Source: Buchnera aphidicola (Diuraphis noxia)
GTDB taxonomy: Bacteria > Pseudomonadota > Gammaproteobacteria > Enterobacterales > Enterobacteriaceae
NCBI RefSeq assembly: GCF_001700895.1
Contig: NZ_CP013259.1
Span: 558,001-622,000 of the forward strand
Reading direction: 5' to 3'
DNA: 64,000 nucleotides
Shown: positions 1-12,181 of the stretch, in pieces
How the letters are laid out: each line of letters begins with the position of its first letter
Numbering within the stretch: the stretch's first letter is position 1
Program-made: the position numbers and the translations under genes
Notes under the pieces: model-generated
What the model saw: only the letters and a program-made list of their open reading frames with translations
The model's database searches: none
What the model was told of the DNA's origin: nothing

Positions 1-890
<890 letters not shown>

Positions 891-2999
891 TTACTTTTCT
901 CTGTTTTCAATAATAGTTGTAGAAATGTTAGCAGGTGCTTCTATATATTTTAAAAATTCCATAGAATATGAAGCTCTTCCTTGAGTTTGAGAACGCAAAT
1001 CAGTAGCATAACCGAACATCTCAGATAAAGGCACGCATGCTTTAATAATTTTTCCAATTGATAAATCTTTCATACCTTCAATAATGCCTCTTCTACGATT
1101 TAAATCACCAATAACATCTCCCATATAATCATCTGGAGTTTCCACCTCTACTTTCATAATAGGTTCTAATAAAACTGGATTTGCTTTCTTAAATCCATCT
1201 TTAAATGCAAAAGAAGCCGCTAATTTAAATGCTAATTCAGAAGAATCAACATCATGATAAGAACCAAAGTAAAGACGCACACCAATATCTACTACTGGAT
1301 ATCCAGCTAATGGACCATATTTCAGTTGTTCTTGAATTCCTTTATCAATAGCTGAAATATATTCGTTAGGTATAACTCCTCCTTTTATATCATTTATGAA
1401 GACATAACCTGAACCTCCCGGTTCTAATGGAAATAATTCTATAACAACATGACCATATTGGCCTCTTCCACCTGATTGTTTAATATGTTTACCTTCAATA
1501 TCTTTTACTTTTTTTAAAATAGTTTCACGATATGCTACTTGAGGTTTACCAATGTTAGCATCTACACTAAATTCTCTTTTCATACGATCAACAATGATTT
1601 CTAAATGTAGTTCACCCATTCCAGAAATGATGGTTTGATTTGACTCTTGATCAGTGCACACTCGAAAAGATGGATCTTCTTTTGCTAATCTTGCTAAGGC
1701 TAAGCCCATTTTTTCTTGATCTACTTTTGTTTTAGGTTCTACAGAAATAGATATAACTGGCTCTGGAAACTCCATTTTTTCCAATATGATCGGTTGATTT
1801 AAATCACATAAAGTATCTCCAGTAGTAACATCTTTTAAACCAATAGCTGCAGCAATATCACCAGCATAAACTTCTTTTATTTCTTCTCTTTTGTTCGCAT
1901 GCATTTGAACAATTCTACCAAATCTTTCTTTTTGAGTTTTAACAGAATTAAATACAATATCTCCACATTTTACAACTCCCGAATAAACACGAAAAAAAGT
2001 TAAATTACCTACGAACGGATCGTTGGCAATCTTAAATGCTAATGCAGAAAAAGGAGCTGTATCATTTGAAGATCTAATTTCAGGAGTATTTATATGATCA
2101 TTTAATACACCTTTGATATCTTGAATATCATTAGGAGCAGGTAAATATTCAATGATTGCATCTAATAATGTTTGCACGCCTTTATTTTTAAACGCTGAAC
2201 CACAAGTAACAAGTATAATTTCATCATTTAAAGCTCTTTTCCTTAAGCTAGATTTAATCTCTTCTTCAGATAAAGCAATACCATTTAAATATTTTTCTAA
2301 AAGATCTTCATCAGATTCAACAGCGGATTCAATTAAATTTTGATGCCATTTTTCCGCCAAAACATACATATCTTTAGGAATTTCATCATAATTAAAACTC
2401 ACACCTTGATCAAAATCTTGCCAATAAATTGCCTTCATTTTTATTAAATCTATAATACCGATAAAATTATCTTCAGAACCAATAGCTAATTGTAAAGGAA
2501 CAGCATTGGCTCCTAAACGTTTTTTAATTTGTTTTACTACCTTCAAAAAATTAGCTCCCATACGATCCATTTTATTAACAAAAGCTATACGAGGAACTTT
2601 ATATTTATTAGCTTGTCGCCAAACAGTTTCTGATTGTGGTTGTACTCCTCCTACTGCACAGTAAACCATAACAGCTCCATCTAATACACGCATTGATCTT
2701 TCTACTTCTATGGTAAAATCAACATGTCCAGGTGTATCAATAATATTGATTCTATGCGGTTTAAATTGCTTTGCCATACCACTCCAAAAAGCTGTAGTTG
2801 CAGCGGATGTAATAGTAATACCTCTTTCTTGCTCTTGTTCCATCCAGTCCATAGTGGCAGCACCGTCATGAACTTCCCCAATTTTATGATTAATTCCTGT
2901 ATAAAATAAAATCCTTTCTGTAGTAGTTGTTTTTCCAGCATCTATATGAGCGCTAATTCCAATATTACGATACCGAGAAATTGGTGTTATACGAGACAT
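891..2999 (-). CDS. fusA: Elongation factor G
   Basis: Translocase GTPase that moves tRNA and mRNA through the ribosome and helps recycle ribosomes. At 702 residues it is close to the E. coli length of 704. The P-loop AHIDAGKTT is at residues 17-25, followed by DTPGH and NKMD, and domains II-V are full length with the G-rich stretch [11 protein letters not shown] of domain IV. ATG start with a purine-rich AAGAGAAA upstream. It lies between rpsG and tuf in the str operon. Confidence 0.98.
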   Translation of the reverse strand: MSRITPISRYRNIGISAHIDAGKTTTTERILFYTGINHKIGEVHDGAATMDWMEQEQERGITITSAATTAFWSGMAKQFKPHRINIIDTPGHVDFTIEVERSMRVLDGAVMVYCAVGGVQPQSETVWRQANKYKVPRIAFVNKMDRMGANFLKVVKQIKKRLGANAVPLQLAIGSEDNFIGIIDLIKMKAIYWQDFDQGVSFNYDEIPKDMYVLAEKWHQNLIESAVESDEDLLEKYLNGIALSEEEIKSSLRKRALNDEIILVTCGSAFKNKGVQTLLDAIIEYLPAPNDIQDIKGVLNDHINTPEIRSSNDTAPFSALAFKIANDPFVGNLTFFRVYSGVVKCGDIVFNSVKTQKERFGRIVQMHANKREEIKEVYAGDIAAAIGLKDVTTGDTLCDLNQPIILEKMEFPEPVISISVEPKTKVDQEKMGLALARLAKEDPSFRVCTDQESNQTIISGMGELHLEIIVDRMKREFSVDANIGKPQVAYRETILKKVKDIEGKHIKQSGGRGQYGHVVIELFPLEPGGSGYVFINDIKGGVIPNEYISAIDKGIQEQLKYGPLAGYPVVDIGVRLYFGSYHDVDSSELAFKLAASFAFKDGFKKANPVLLEPIMKVEVETPDDYMGDVIGDLNRRRGIIEGMKDLSIGKIIKACVPLSEMFGYATDLRSQTQGRASYSMEFLKYIEAPANISTTIIENREK

Positions 3000-3108
3000 T
3001 ATTTTTCTCTTATGTCTAAATTTTTAAAAATTAAACTCTATCAAACTCATTAAGATCATTGTCTCAATATAATTTATATATCATATATATAATAAAAGTT
3101 TAACAAAA

Positions 3109-3579
3109 TTACCAACGATAATGAGCAAAAGCTTTATTAGCTTCTGCCATTCGATGCACTTCTTCTCTTTTTTTTACTGCTGTTCCTTTGTTTTCAACTG
3201 CATCATATAATTCATTTGATAAGCGTAAAGACATAGATTTATCTGTACGTTTACGAGCAGATTCTACAATCCAACGCATAGCTAAAGCATTTCTCCGAAC
3301 TGGACGTACTTCTACTGGGACTTGATATGTTGAACCACCGACGCGACGAGATTTCACTTCTACTGTTGGACGTACATTTTCTAAAGCAATTTCAAATGCT
3401 TCTAACTCTTTTTTTTCTGTACGTTGAGATAAATTTTTTAATGCAGTATAGACAATAACTTCAGCAATAGATTTTTTACCATCTATCATGAGAATATTAA
3501 TAAATTTAGCTAATAATTCTGAACAAAATTTTGGATCTGGTAAAATTTTTCGAGATCCAATAATACGACGACGTGGCAT
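3109..3579 (-). CDS. rpsG: 30S ribosomal protein S7
   Basis: Primary 16S rRNA-binding protein of the small-subunit head, at the tRNA exit site. It has 156 residues, starting MPRRR and ending FAHYRW, which is typical of the family. In E. coli S7 is also the translational repressor of the str operon, binding the rpsL-rpsG spacer; the spacer here is only about 70 bp of A/T and shows no clear conserved target. Co-directional with rpsL and fusA. Confidence 0.97.
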   Translation of the reverse strand: MPRRRIIGSRKILPDPKFCSELLAKFINILMIDGKKSIAEVIVYTALKNLSQRTEKKELEAFEIALENVRPTVEVKSRRVGGSTYQVPVEVRPVRRNALAMRWIVESARKRTDKSMSLRLSNELYDAVENKGTAVKKREEVHRMAEANKAFAHYRW

Positions 3580-3651
3580 AACAACCCCATATAATTTAAA
3601 TAAATGTAAATAATTAATAATATTGTAAGATTGATATCTAAAACAATGTAT

Positions 3652-4026
3652 TTAAGTTTTAGGTTTTTTAACTCCATATTTAGAACGACCTTTTTTACGT
3701 TCTTTCACACCAGCACAATCTAACGAACCTCTAATGACATGATATCGTACTCCAGGTAAATCTTTAACTCGACCTCCTCTTATCAAAATAACAGAATGTT
3801 CTTGTAAGTTATGACCTTCACCTCCAATATAAGCAGTAACTTCAAATCCATTAGTTAATCTTACTCGACATACTTTACGAAGTGCTGAATTAGGTTTTTT
3901 AGGAGTCGTGGTATACACCCTAGTACAAACACCTCTTTTTTGAGGACTTCCTTCTAATGCGGGAACATTACTTTTAGTTACTTTTCGTAAACGAGGTTTA
4001 CGGACCAATTGATTAACTGTGGCCAT
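3652..4026 (-). CDS. rpsL: 30S ribosomal protein S12
   Basis: Decoding-centre protein of the small subunit, 124 residues as in E. coli. The streptomycin-region lysines are present in [12 protein letters not shown] and [13 protein letters not shown], together with the Asp that is normally beta-methylthiolated. The sequence predicts a streptomycin-sensitive form. ATG start with GGAGT a few bases upstream. It follows tusB at 120 bp in the same direction. Confidence 0.98.
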   Translation of the reverse strand: MATVNQLVRKPRLRKVTKSNVPALEGSPQKRGVCTRVYTTTPKKPNSALRKVCRVRLTNGFEVTAYIGGEGHNLQEHSVILIRGGRVKDLPGVRYHVIRGSLDCAGVKERKKGRSKYGVKKPKT

Positions 4027-4145
4027 AGAAACTCCTATTTCTAATTGATTTTTTAAAAAAATATCAAGATAATATAAATATCACGATTCTTCTATATATG
4101 AAGATTTTTAGGTTGGATATAATAAATTAACTTTAAACTGGTATT

Positions 4146-4433
4146 TTACCAAGTCATTTGTTGTTTATGTTTAAGTGTCAATGAAACGAAATGAATATAA
4201 CTAATTAAAACAAATTTATTAGAGATATTTTTTTGGATACCTCTAGCATAAACATCGTCTTTTATAAGATATAATTTTGCTGAGGACATGATTATATTTT
4301 TTAAAAAAATATTATCTATTAATCCAATCAATACACCATCTTGAAGAGCTAAAAAAGAATCTGATGTTTTTAACATACTTGTAAGCAGCGAAATATTGCT
4401 CAAAAAAGGAGATTTCATTAAAGTATGTAACAT
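4146..4433 (-). CDS. tusB: tRNA 2-thiouridine relay protein TusB
   Basis: Subunit of the TusBCD sulfur-relay complex, which passes persulfide sulfur from TusA to TusE and on to MnmA for 2-thiolation of the wobble uridine in tRNA Lys, Glu and Gln. It has 95 residues, starting [10 protein letters not shown] like the E. coli protein. It lies 11 bp after tusC and completes the tusD-tusC-tusB-rpsL order of E. coli. Divergence is high, as is usual for TusB, so context carries much of the call. TusA and TusE are not in this window. Confidence 0.9.
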   Translation of the reverse strand: MLHTLMKSPFLSNISLLTSMLKTSDSFLALQDGVLIGLIDNIFLKNIIMSSAKLYLIKDDVYARGIQKNISNKFVLISYIHFVSLTLKHKQQMTW

Positions 4434-4444
4434 ATTTATGTACC

Positions 4445-4804
4445 TTAAAAATTAATAATTGCATCATAGCTGACTAACTTTAAACGCAAAACACATGAAT
4501 CTAATACATTTACATTTAATATAAAATTTGTGTTAAAATTTAAACCTCTTTCTAATAAAGATGATTTACAACAATAAAAATTTTTAATATTATAGAAAGA
4601 TAATATTGAAAAAGCAGAAGTATAATTTCGTGCTAAAATTCTTTCCGAACGATAACTTTTTATTAATTGTAATACACCATCACCAATAAAAAATAAACTG
4701 ATTTTTTTTAAAATAGAAGACACACCAAAAATAGCATCTAGTCCTTCTCTACCAAAACTAGTTCCATGTGGTGAATGCGAAAAAACAAAAGCAATTTTGT
4801 TCAT
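4445..4804 (-). CDS. tusC: tRNA 2-thiouridine relay protein TusC
   Basis: DsrF-like subunit of the TusBCD hexamer, 119 residues. The N-terminal pattern [21 protein letters not shown] matches the TusC family, with the Rossmann-like core strand and the GREGLDA helix start. TusC has no catalytic cysteine in E. coli; it is a structural partner of TusD. Only 18 bp separate it from tusD, so it is probably cotranscribed with tusD, tusB and the str operon. Confidence 0.92.
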   Translation of the reverse strand: MNKIAFVFSHSPHGTSFGREGLDAIFGVSSILKKISLFFIGDGVLQLIKSYRSERILARNYTSAFSILSFYNIKNFYCCKSSLLERGLNFNTNFILNVNVLDSCVLRLKLVSYDAIINF

Positions 4805-4822
4805 GATATTAAATATACCAAA

Positions 4823-5209
4823 TTAAAATTGTATTATACGGTCACATATTTTTATAGAATGAGCTAATTCTATTAATCCACTTAATTCAAAATAGAGTGC
4901 TACATTACCTTTTTTAGAACATATATTTGAAGTTTTTTCATCTTCTGATACACCTCGTCTAAGAGCTGCGCTATTGCAAACATATAACTTTACTTTATAT
5001 TTTTTATTTAATTTTTGCCATGCTTTAATAAGATTAAACTCATCACTTGCGGGCGTAGTTATTTTGTTAGCATTAAGTACACCATCACAATAAAAAAACA
5101 CACTATGTAATTTATGTTTTGTTTTGACTAAAGATTGACAAAAAAGAAATGCAGTACTTGAATTTTGTGTTCCATAAACAGCACCTGTCACTAATATTGT
5201 ATAATTCAT
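4823..5209 (-). CDS. tusD: Sulfurtransferase TusD
   Basis: Catalytic subunit of TusBCD, which accepts persulfide sulfur from TusA and passes it to TusE. It has 128 residues, the E. coli length. The active-site cysteine is retained at residue 78 in [11 protein letters not shown], the position used in E. coli. The N-terminal [15 protein letters not shown] and the middle [10 protein letters not shown] are family signatures. First gene of the tusDCB-rpsL-rpsG-fusA-tuf run. Confidence 0.95.
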   Translation of the reverse strand: MNYTILVTGAVYGTQNSSTAFLFCQSLVKTKHKLHSVFFYCDGVLNANKITTPASDEFNLIKAWQKLNKKYKVKLYVCNSAALRRGVSEDEKTSNICSKKGNVALYFELSGLIELAHSIKICDRIIQF

Positions 5210-5274
5210 ATTAAAGTTTTCATAAGAATTTAGACGAAGATAAAATGTTAAACGTTAATTATTTGATAAGAATA

Positions 5275-6042
5275 TTAAGACTCCGAATTAATTACATCTA
5301 ATAATTCTATATCGAAAATCAAAGTCGAATTTCCTGGAATATTAATAATTGCGTTTTCTCCATATCCTAAATGAGGAGGTATGACTAATTTTATTTTACC
5401 ACCTTTTTTTATATATTTTAAACCTTCTTGCCAACCTAATATAACATCTTTTAACATTAATGATACAGGTTCTCCTCTTTTATAAGAATTATCAAATTCT
5501 ACTCCATTAATTAATGTACCTTTATAATGCACAGTAATTTTTGTATTATCTTTTAATGATTCACCTTCACCCAGTTTTTCTATTAAATATAAAAGACCGC
5601 TAGATGTTTTTTTGACACCTTTGTGATGAGAAAAATTTTTCATATATAATTCTCCCTGGATAAAATTTTCTTTCGCATTTTTTTCTAATTGAATTTTAGT
5701 TGCACTTTTTAATTTTTCTTCTAACTTTATAAGAATCCCAGCAATCTCTTGCTGCGGTAATTTTAAATTACCAGAAATAGCATCTTGAACTCCTTTTACA
5801 AGACTATCTTTATCTAAATTTACACCTATTTTTTTTTGCTTTTCAAAAGATTGATTAATATAATTTCCTAATGACACACCTAATGCATAACCTAATTTAT
5901 CGTCATCATTTTTAAATGTATTTTTTATTTCCGAATGTAGTTTCACATTAATATGATTTAAACATATTGAGTCTGCAAACGATTTTGGAACATATAATAT
6001 GATAAAAAATAACATTAGTTTTTTTAGAATAAAAAAAATCAT
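5275..6042 (-). CDS. fkpA: FKBP-type periplasmic peptidyl-prolyl isomerase
   Basis: Cis-trans prolyl isomerase and chaperone of the periplasm. It has 255 residues: a signal peptide over about residues 1-23 ending in KSFA, an N-terminal helical dimerisation domain (about 30-130), then the FKBP domain with VHYKGTLINGVEFDNSY, GWQEGLKYIKKGGK and PPHLGYGENA. ATG start with a good AGGAG Shine-Dalgarno 8 bases upstream. In E. coli fkpA sits next to the tus operon (yheO between them), and yheO is missing here. Confidence 0.95.
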   Translation of the reverse strand: MIFFILKKLMLFFIILYVPKSFADSICLNHINVKLHSEIKNTFKNDDDKLGYALGVSLGNYINQSFEKQKKIGVNLDKDSLVKGVQDAISGNLKLPQQEIAGILIKLEEKLKSATKIQLEKNAKENFIQGELYMKNFSHHKGVKKTSSGLLYLIEKLGEGESLKDNTKITVHYKGTLINGVEFDNSYKRGEPVSLMLKDVILGWQEGLKYIKKGGKIKLVIPPHLGYGENAIINIPGNSTLIFDIELLDVINSES

Positions 6043-7223
6043 TTAATACTCCTAAAATATGTATATATTTCAACTAATATTTAATGAATAAAAACTTTTT
6101 TAGGTATTACTAACATTGCAATTTATTGAAATCTTTGAAAAATAAAAAATAGTTTAATTGTATAGAAATATTTTTTCTAAAGTATTTTAGAAAAAATTTT
6201 ACTCTTACATTAAAATCATTATTATAAATAATACAATATCTGAAAAAAGATATAGTATGATTTTTAGTTATTAAATACATCACATATCAAAAAAATATTT
6301 TGGAATCTTATATATGTTATAAAAAATGCAATTTTCATACTATCTTAATTAATAAGTCTTTAGTTCGCATGTTTTTGGAAAAATTAAAACAATTTTTCAT
6401 TTCTTTTAGTTCAAAAGAATATTTGTTATCCGATTTTTGAATCATTCAATAATCAATAAGACATATATTATTAATATTTTTTTACTATGTGAAATCATTA
6501 AATTATAGATATGAAATATTCAATAGGAGTTGAAGGTGAAATTTTTTAAAATATTTTATATGTGTTATTTTAAAATAGTAAAAAATTCTCATAAACAAAT
6601 AATTTAATTTTTTAAATTATATTTTTACGTGAAAAATAACATTCTATTTTAAAAATTTTTTTATCGTTTCACATGGTAATTAAAAAAATATATGTGATAT
6701 AAAACTAAATAAAATTAATATGTTAGATAATATCAAAAGATCGTTCATTTATATACATATAACTTATAAGATAATATATCTTGATTTATTATTTTGAAAG
6801 TTTTTTATGACAAACTATGTTAACTTAATAATATGGCCGAAATTTATGCAGAAAATGAATATATTTTTCTTTTTTGGGTCCATAAAAAAATTGCTTTTTT
6901 TGTAAAAAAATTATAACTGTATAAAAAAGCAAAATTTAGTTTTTAAAAATTTTATATATAAAAAATATTTTTTTAGATGTGATATTTATAATTTTATTAA
7001 ATCAAGTATTTAAAAAATCAATTTTTAAGATGAAATATACATTATATTATATCAAAATTAAACTTAAATATTTAAAATATTAATCTAATTTTTTTTAAAT
7101 ATTAAAAAATAATAAGATTGTTTACAAATTCTTATAAATATATTTAAAAGTATGAATACTTATAAGTATTTTAGATGACAATTTTTTAAAATTTAAAATT
7201 TTTTAAAAAATGGAATCCAAAAA
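6043..7223. other. 1.2-kb AT-rich spacer without an intact gene
   Basis: Divergent gap between fkpA and tsgA, almost pure A/T with many stops in all frames. No stretch gave a recognisable protein match by eye. It holds one complete expression leader with a 23-codon ORF (listed separately) and an A/T-rich inverted repeat with arms at 6891-6900 and 6923-6932. The likely origin is erosion of genes that lie between fkpA and tsgA in relatives. The two outward promoters must also lie here, but I cannot place them confidently. Confidence 0.6.
6481..6607 (+). other. Promoter, Shine-Dalgarno and 23-codon mini-ORF (gene-start relic?)
   Basis: A -35-like TTTACT at 6481-6486 lies 17 bp before a -10-like TATAGA at 6504-6509. 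AGGAG at 6525-6529 is 6 bases before a GTG at 6536-6538. The ORF runs 23 codons to a TAA at 6605-6607 and starts MKFFKIFYMC. All signals are correctly spaced, which is unusual in such A/T sequence. It may be the surviving front of an eroded gene or an expressed micropeptide. The product is unrecognised. Confidence 0.35.
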
Positions 7224-8393
7224 ATGAAAAACATTAATCAAACTGCTCTTACATGGATTAGTTTTTTTTCTTATGCATTTACAGGCGCATTAATTGTAGT
7301 AACGGGTATGATAATAGGAAATATTTCTAATTACTTTCATTTGTCGATATCTCAAATAAGTAATACATTTACTTTTTTAAATGCTGGAATATTGTTATCT
7401 ATTCTATTAAATTCCTGGATGATAGAATATATATCATTAAAAAAACAATTGATATTAGGATTTTTTTTAACCATTCTAGCAATAGTCGGTATAGTCTATA
7501 GTAATCATATCATGTATTTTTCTATCAACATGTTTATACTCGGATTAGTAAGTGGTATGACTATGTCAATTGGTACATTTCTTATTACTTACTTATATTC
7601 AGGAAGACAAAGAGGTTCTAAACTACTATTAACTGATTCATTTTTTAGTATGTCAGGAATGATATTTCCTATTATTGCTGCTTATCTTTTAGAAAAAAAG
7701 GTTACATGGTATTGGATTTACATATGTATAGGAGGAATTTATCTATTTATTTTTATATTAACAATTAACGTACGTTTTCCAAACTTAAAACATAAGATAG
7801 ATAACAATGAGCAAGAAGAAAAAGAAAAATGGAATATTAATATTTTTTTATTATCTATTGCAGCATTACTTTATATCTTAGGACAATTAAGTTTTATTTC
7901 TTGGGTTCCACAATATATTACTGAAATTATGAATTTAAACATAATAAAAACAGGAAGTTTGGTTAGTAAGTTTTGGATGTCTTATATGATTGGTATGTGG
8001 TTTTTCAGTTTTTTTATTAAATTTTTTAATTTACATCATATGTTTATATTTCTTTCAAGTATATCTACTTTACTTATGTATAGTTTTATTAACAATAAAA
8101 ATTTTTTAGCACTGCAATGCATTATTATTAGTTTAGGTTTTTTTTCTAGTGCTATTTATACAATTATTATTACATTAGCATCATTAGAAACAAAAAAACC
8201 CTCTCCAAAGGTAATAAATTTTATTTTATTATTTGGAACTATGGGAACTGTTTTAACATTTATTCTAACTAGTCCTATTGTAGAAAAAAAAGGACTATAT
8301 GCTACTTTAATTGGTTCAAATATTTTATATGCTATAGTTGTTTTTTTATCTATATTCATTTATATGCATAAAACATATCAAAAAATTACTTAA
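7224..8393 (+). CDS. tsgA: MFS transporter TsgA
   Basis: Inner-membrane major-facilitator protein of the TsgA (formerly YhfC) type; the substrate is unknown even in E. coli. It has 389 residues and about 12 hydrophobic segments. Strong family matches are LTWISFFSYAFTGALIVVTG near the N terminus, TFTFLNAGIL, GRQRGSKLL with TDSFFSMSGMIFP, and EKEKWNI in the central loop. ATG start with only a weak TGGA upstream. Isolated, transcribed away from fkpA. It is one of the few general transporters in the window, so it may carry substrates between host and symbiont; that is inference. Confidence 0.93.
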   Translation: MKNINQTALTWISFFSYAFTGALIVVTGMIIGNISNYFHLSISQISNTFTFLNAGILLSILLNSWMIEYISLKKQLILGFFLTILAIVGIVYSNHIMYFSINMFILGLVSGMTMSIGTFLITYLYSGRQRGSKLLLTDSFFSMSGMIFPIIAAYLLEKKVTWYWIYICIGGIYLFIFILTINVRFPNLKHKIDNNEQEEKEKWNINIFLLSIAALLYILGQLSFISWVPQYITEIMNLNIIKTGSLVSKFWMSYMIGMWFFSFFIKFFNLHHMFIFLSSISTLLMYSFINNKNFLALQCIIISLGFFSSAIYTIIITLASLETKKPSPKVINFILLFGTMGTVLTFILTSPIVEKKGLYATLIGSNILYAIVVFLSIFIYMHKTYQKIT

Positions 8394-8484
8394 AAAGAAT
8401 TTTTAATAATATGTTTAAAATAAAGTATTGTTAATCACTTTTACATCTACAAATAAACTGGAAGAGAATTGCTTTCTAGTTTAT

Positions 8485-9507
8485 TTAAAAAATAGAAAAA
8501 AAATCTAGTTTAGATTGTACTTTTTGTAAAGTTTTTTCAGATTTTAATCGAGCTTTTATAGCACCTTCATAAGCTATTTTTTTTAAAAATGATTCATCCC
8601 GACGATAATTAATATAAGATTTTTGCAGTTTACATAAAAATTTTGATATAGCATCTGAAACAATATTTTTAAATTCTGCATACATGATACCTTCTAATTC
8701 TCGTGATAAAACATCGATATCTTTATTAGAGATAGCAGAAAGAATTTCTAATAAATTTGAAATACCTGGTTTTTTTTTTCTATCATAATATATTTTACAT
8801 GATTTGTCTGAATCAGTTATAGATTGTTTAATCTTTAAATTTACTGAAGAAATATCATCTAATAAAAAAATAACATTATTTTTATTAATATCAGATTTAG
8901 ACATTTTTTTATTAGGTTCTAATAAAGACATAATTTTACAACCATATTGATTAATTAAAGGTTTAGGTATTGTGAACACATCACTACTGTATAAAGAATT
9001 AAAACGATTTGCTATATTACGTGTCAATTCTATATGTTGTTTTTGATCACTTCCAACTGGAACAAAATTTGTCTGATATAATAAAATATCTGATGCCATT
9101 AAAACAGGATAATTAAACAAACCTACATTAATTTTTTCTATATGATCATGTTTTGTTTTTCTCTTTTTTTTAAACTGTGTCATACGAAATAATTCAGAAA
9201 ATTGAGTATAACAATTTAGAATCCAGTTTAATTGGCTGTGTTGGTAAACATGAGATTGAACAAACACAACACTTTTTTCAGGATTTACTCCACATGCTAA
9301 ATAAAACGATAATGTATCTAATATTGATTTTTTTAGAAAAAAATTATTTTCTAATGTAGTAAGTGAATGTAAATCTGCAATACAGTAAAAACAGTCATAA
9401 TTATTTTGTAATATAGACCAATGACGCATAGTGCCAATATAATTTCCAATAGTGATATTACCAGTAGGTTGTATAGCACTAAATAAAATAGGTTTAGAAG
9501 AAATCAT
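8485..9507 (-). CDS. trpS: Tryptophanyl-tRNA synthetase
   Basis: Class I synthetase that charges tRNA-Trp. It has 340 residues (E. coli 334). The HIGH-equivalent TGNITIGNYIG is near residue 14 and KMSKS near residue 200. The catalytic-fold segments DCFYCIADLHSLT and GSDQKQHIELTR are intact. ATG start 14 bp after the rpe stop codon, so it is translated in the same run as rpe, as in E. coli, where gph lies between them. Confidence 0.97.
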   Translation of the reverse strand: MISSKPILFSAIQPTGNITIGNYIGTMRHWSILQNNYDCFYCIADLHSLTTLENNFFLKKSILDTLSFYLACGVNPEKSVVFVQSHVYQHSQLNWILNCYTQFSELFRMTQFKKKRKTKHDHIEKINVGLFNYPVLMASDILLYQTNFVPVGSDQKQHIELTRNIANRFNSLYSSDVFTIPKPLINQYGCKIMSLLEPNKKMSKSDINKNNVIFLLDDISSVNLKIKQSITDSDKSCKIYYDRKKKPGISNLLEILSAISNKDIDVLSRELEGIMYAEFKNIVSDAISKFLCKLQKSYINYRRDESFLKKIAYEGAIKARLKSEKTLQKVQSKLDFFSIF

Positions 9508-9521
9508 TTTATACTCTAATG

Positions 9522-10208
9522 TTAATGAATACGTTTCGAATAAACATCTCGTAATTCTTTTCGAATTTTTTTTATAATCAAATTATAATTTGCATGCTGA
9601 AATAAACCAGTTCCAATTACAAAAACATTTGCTCCAGATAAAGCTATTTCCGCAATATTTTCTAATTTTATTCCTCCATCCACCTCTAAAAGGATATCTG
9701 AAAAATTAGTATCAATAATTTTTTTTACCTCACGTAATTTTTTTAATGTAGATCGTAAAAAAGATTGATTACCAAAACCAGGATTCACTGACATAAGTAA
9801 AATTAAATCTAGTTTTTCTAATATGTAATCAAGAAAATTAAGTGGTGTAGTTGGATTAAACGCTAATCCTGCTTTACATCCATGTTCTTTAATTAAAGTT
9901 AACGTACGTTCGATATGATCTGTAGCTTCTGGATGAAAAGTAATAAAAGTAGCACCAGCTTTTGCAAATTGAGGGATTAGATTATCTACCGGTTTAACCA
10001 TTAAATGAACATCAATTGGAGCGGTAATATTATAATTTCGCAAAGATTGTAGGATCATAGGACCCATAGTTAAATTAGGTACATAGTGATTGTCCATGAC
10101 ATCAAAATGTATTAAATCGCTTCCTGAATCAATCACATTTTTTGTATCCTCTCCTAAACGTGCAAAATCGGCAGATAAAATTGAAGCTGCTAAAAAAAAC
10201 TTTTTCAT
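9522..10208 (-). CDS. rpe: Ribulose-phosphate 3-epimerase
   Basis: Interconverts ribulose 5-phosphate and xylulose 5-phosphate in the pentose phosphate pathway, supplying erythrose 4-phosphate and pentoses for aromatic amino acid and nucleotide synthesis. TIM barrel of 228 residues. Metal-site segments [12 protein letters not shown] and DVHLMV, the phosphate-loop [10 protein letters not shown] and the VDGGI strand are intact. Co-directional with trpS downstream and aroB upstream; damX and dam, which lie between aroB and rpe in E. coli, are gone. Confidence 0.97.
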   Translation of the reverse strand: MKKFFLAASILSADFARLGEDTKNVIDSGSDLIHFDVMDNHYVPNLTMGPMILQSLRNYNITAPIDVHLMVKPVDNLIPQFAKAGATFITFHPEATDHIERTLTLIKEHGCKAGLAFNPTTPLNFLDYILEKLDLILLMSVNPGFGNQSFLRSTLKKLREVKKIIDTNFSDILLEVDGGIKLENIAEIALSGANVFVIGTGLFQHANYNLIIKKIRKELRDVYSKRIH

Positions 10209-10537
10209 ATCAATTTTCCTATAATTATTTATAAATAAAATTATAAAAAATTTTTTAAAATATTTAATAAATAAATTTTTCTATTGCATATTTTTATTTT
10301 GATTTTTATAATTGTTTTTCAGTTTTTTATCTGAAAAATATTTTTTCTCTTTATAGTTTTATTGATTATTTACAAATACCAAAAATCTTTATGAAATATA
10401 TCCATTCTATTTTTTTAGAACGAATACGAAATATGTTGTGTTTAAAAAAATAAAACTATATAAGAGAAAAATACTATTAAACATATTGATAAATATATGA
10501 TCCTCGATCATTTTAATTTTTTTGATAAAAAAATTTA
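10209..10537. other. Spacer where damX and dam are missing
   Basis: 329 bp between rpe and aroB. In E. coli this interval holds damX and dam; no remnant of either is readable. The only structure seen is a short palindrome ATGATCCTCGATCAT at 10498-10512, followed on the plus strand by a T-rich run; it could act as a weak terminator or be chance. No ORF. Confidence 0.6.
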
Positions 10538-11617
10538 CTAAGAATTTTTAATAGCAGTTAAAACAATATTTTTATCTATATTATTATAAACTTCTGCTTT
10601 TCCAATCGATAAAGGTAAAACTAATCTAATCTCACCTGAAATAACTTTTTTATCTCTCATCATATAAGGAATATATGAAGCAGGTGACATATTTTTAGGA
10701 CCTTTTACAGGTAAACCAGTTTTTTTCATTAATGCAATAATTCTTTGTAAATCTTCTTTTTTAAAATATCCAAGTATTTCTGCAGTACGTCCTGCCATAA
10801 CTATACCTACTGATATTGCTTCACCATGTAACCAACTACCATAACCAGAATGAGCTTCAATAGCATGACCATATGTATGACCAAGATTTAATAATGCTCT
10901 AAAATTACTTTCTCTTTCATCAACTGAAATTAATTGGGATTTTAATTCACAACATTTTTTTATACAATAAGTAAGCAATTTTTTATTAAGTAATAAAACA
11001 TCTTTAATATTTTCTTCTAACCAAGAAAAAAAGTTTGCATCAAAAAGAATCGCATACTTAATAACTTCTGCCATACCAGAAATTAATTCATTACATGGAA
11101 GTGTTTTTAAGCAATCAATATCAATAATAACAGAAGATGGTTGCCAAAAAGAACCAATCATATTCTTTCCAAGAACATGATTGACACCTGTTTTGCCACC
11201 AATAGAAGCATCTACTTGAGCTAAAAGCGTGGTTGGGATTTGAATAAAACGTATACCTCTTTGATAAATAGAAGCAGCAAATCCAGTTAGATCACCTATC
11301 ACTCCTCCACCTAATGCAATCAAAGTAGTACTACGAGTATGTTTTTTCTCTAATAATGCTGAAATAATAACTTCCATTTCATTTAACGTTTTATACTGCT
11401 CTCCATCTGAGAGAATGACTTGATCTATTTTTATCCCTGATTTTCTTAAATGATAAACTACTTTATCTTTTAAAAGATTAGCTAATGTTTTATTTGTAAC
11501 TAGCATTGCTTGATTACCAGGTTTTAAAGGCAAAAAAATATCGTCTTTTTCAATAATATTAGAACCAATACTAATAGGATAACTACGTTTTCCGAGAATA
11601 ACTTTCAACCGTTTCAA
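10538..11617 (-). CDS. aroB: 3-dehydroquinate synthase
   Basis: Second step of the shikimate pathway, converting DAHP to 3-dehydroquinate with NAD and zinc; needed for Phe, Tyr and Trp provisioning. It has 359 residues. Motifs include [38 protein letters not shown] and the zinc-ligand stretch [12 protein letters not shown] with WLHGEA. The start is TTG at 11615-11617: alignment puts the E. coli start at this codon, and GGAG lies 11 bases upstream. It follows aroK, as in E. coli. Confidence 0.96.
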   Translation of the reverse strand: MKRLKVILGKRSYPISIGSNIIEKDDIFLPLKPGNQAMLVTNKTLANLLKDKVVYHLRKSGIKIDQVILSDGEQYKTLNEMEVIISALLEKKHTRSTTLIALGGGVIGDLTGFAASIYQRGIRFIQIPTTLLAQVDASIGGKTGVNHVLGKNMIGSFWQPSSVIIDIDCLKTLPCNELISGMAEVIKYAILFDANFFSWLEENIKDVLLLNKKLLTYCIKKCCELKSQLISVDERESNFRALLNLGHTYGHAIEAHSGYGSWLHGEAISVGIVMAGRTAEILGYFKKEDLQRIIALMKKTGLPVKGPKNMSPASYIPYMMRDKKVISGEIRLVLPLSIGKAEVYNNIDKNIVLTAIKNS

Positions 11618-11659
11618 ATTTTTTTACACTCCGTGAAATTTTTATTCTAAGTGCTAATA

Positions 11660-12181
11660 TTACAATTTTTCTAATAAATTAATTATATTAAAAGCTACAA
11701 CTTTAGCACTATTTTTATCAGTTTGAATCGTTATGTCTGCAATTTCTTCATATAAAGGATTTCTTTCATTTGCTAAATTTTCTAATATAATGCGATTGGC
11801 AGTAGGAACTTGTAATAATGGTCTTGTTTTGTCTCGTTTAGTACGTGACAATTGTTTTTCAATTGTTGTTTCTAAATAAACGACAATACCACGAGCTGAT
11901 AAACAATTACGAGTTTCTTTGAATTTAACTGAACCGCCACCTGTAGCAAGAACAATTCCTTGTTTTTGAGTTAATTCATTAATAATTTTTTGTTCTCTTA
12001 AACGAAAACCATTTTCACCTTCTATATCAAAAACCCAACTGATATCAGCACCAGTACGCTTTTCAATTTCTTGATCAGAATCAAAAAATTCAATATTCAA
12101 TTGTTGAGATAATTGACGACCAATAGTACTTTTCCCGGCACCCATTGGTCCTATTAGAAAAATATTTCGTTTTTCTGCCAT
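11660..12181 (-). CDS. aroK: Shikimate kinase I
   Basis: Phosphorylates shikimate in the aromatic amino acid pathway. It has 173 residues, the E. coli length. The Walker A loop GPMGAGKST is at residues 11-19, the shikimate-binding [11 protein letters not shown] and GGGS segments follow, and the lid region carries [14 protein letters not shown] start. First gene of the aroK-aroB-rpe-trpS run; a GC-rich hairpin sits 32 bases upstream of the start (listed separately). Confidence 0.97.
   Translation of the reverse strand: MAEKRNIFLIGPMGAGKSTIGRQLSQQLNIEFFDSDQEIEKRTGADISWVFDIEGENGFRLREQKIINELTQKQGIVLATGGGSVKFKETRNCLSARGIVVYLETTIEKQLSRTKRDKTRPLLQVPTANRIILENLANERNPLYEEIADITIQTDKNSAKVVAFNIINLLEKL

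Noticed and set aside
7155..7170. 16-bp perfect palindrome upstream of tsgA
   Set aside because: Made almost only of A/T; about ten such palindromes are expected by chance in a window of this composition.
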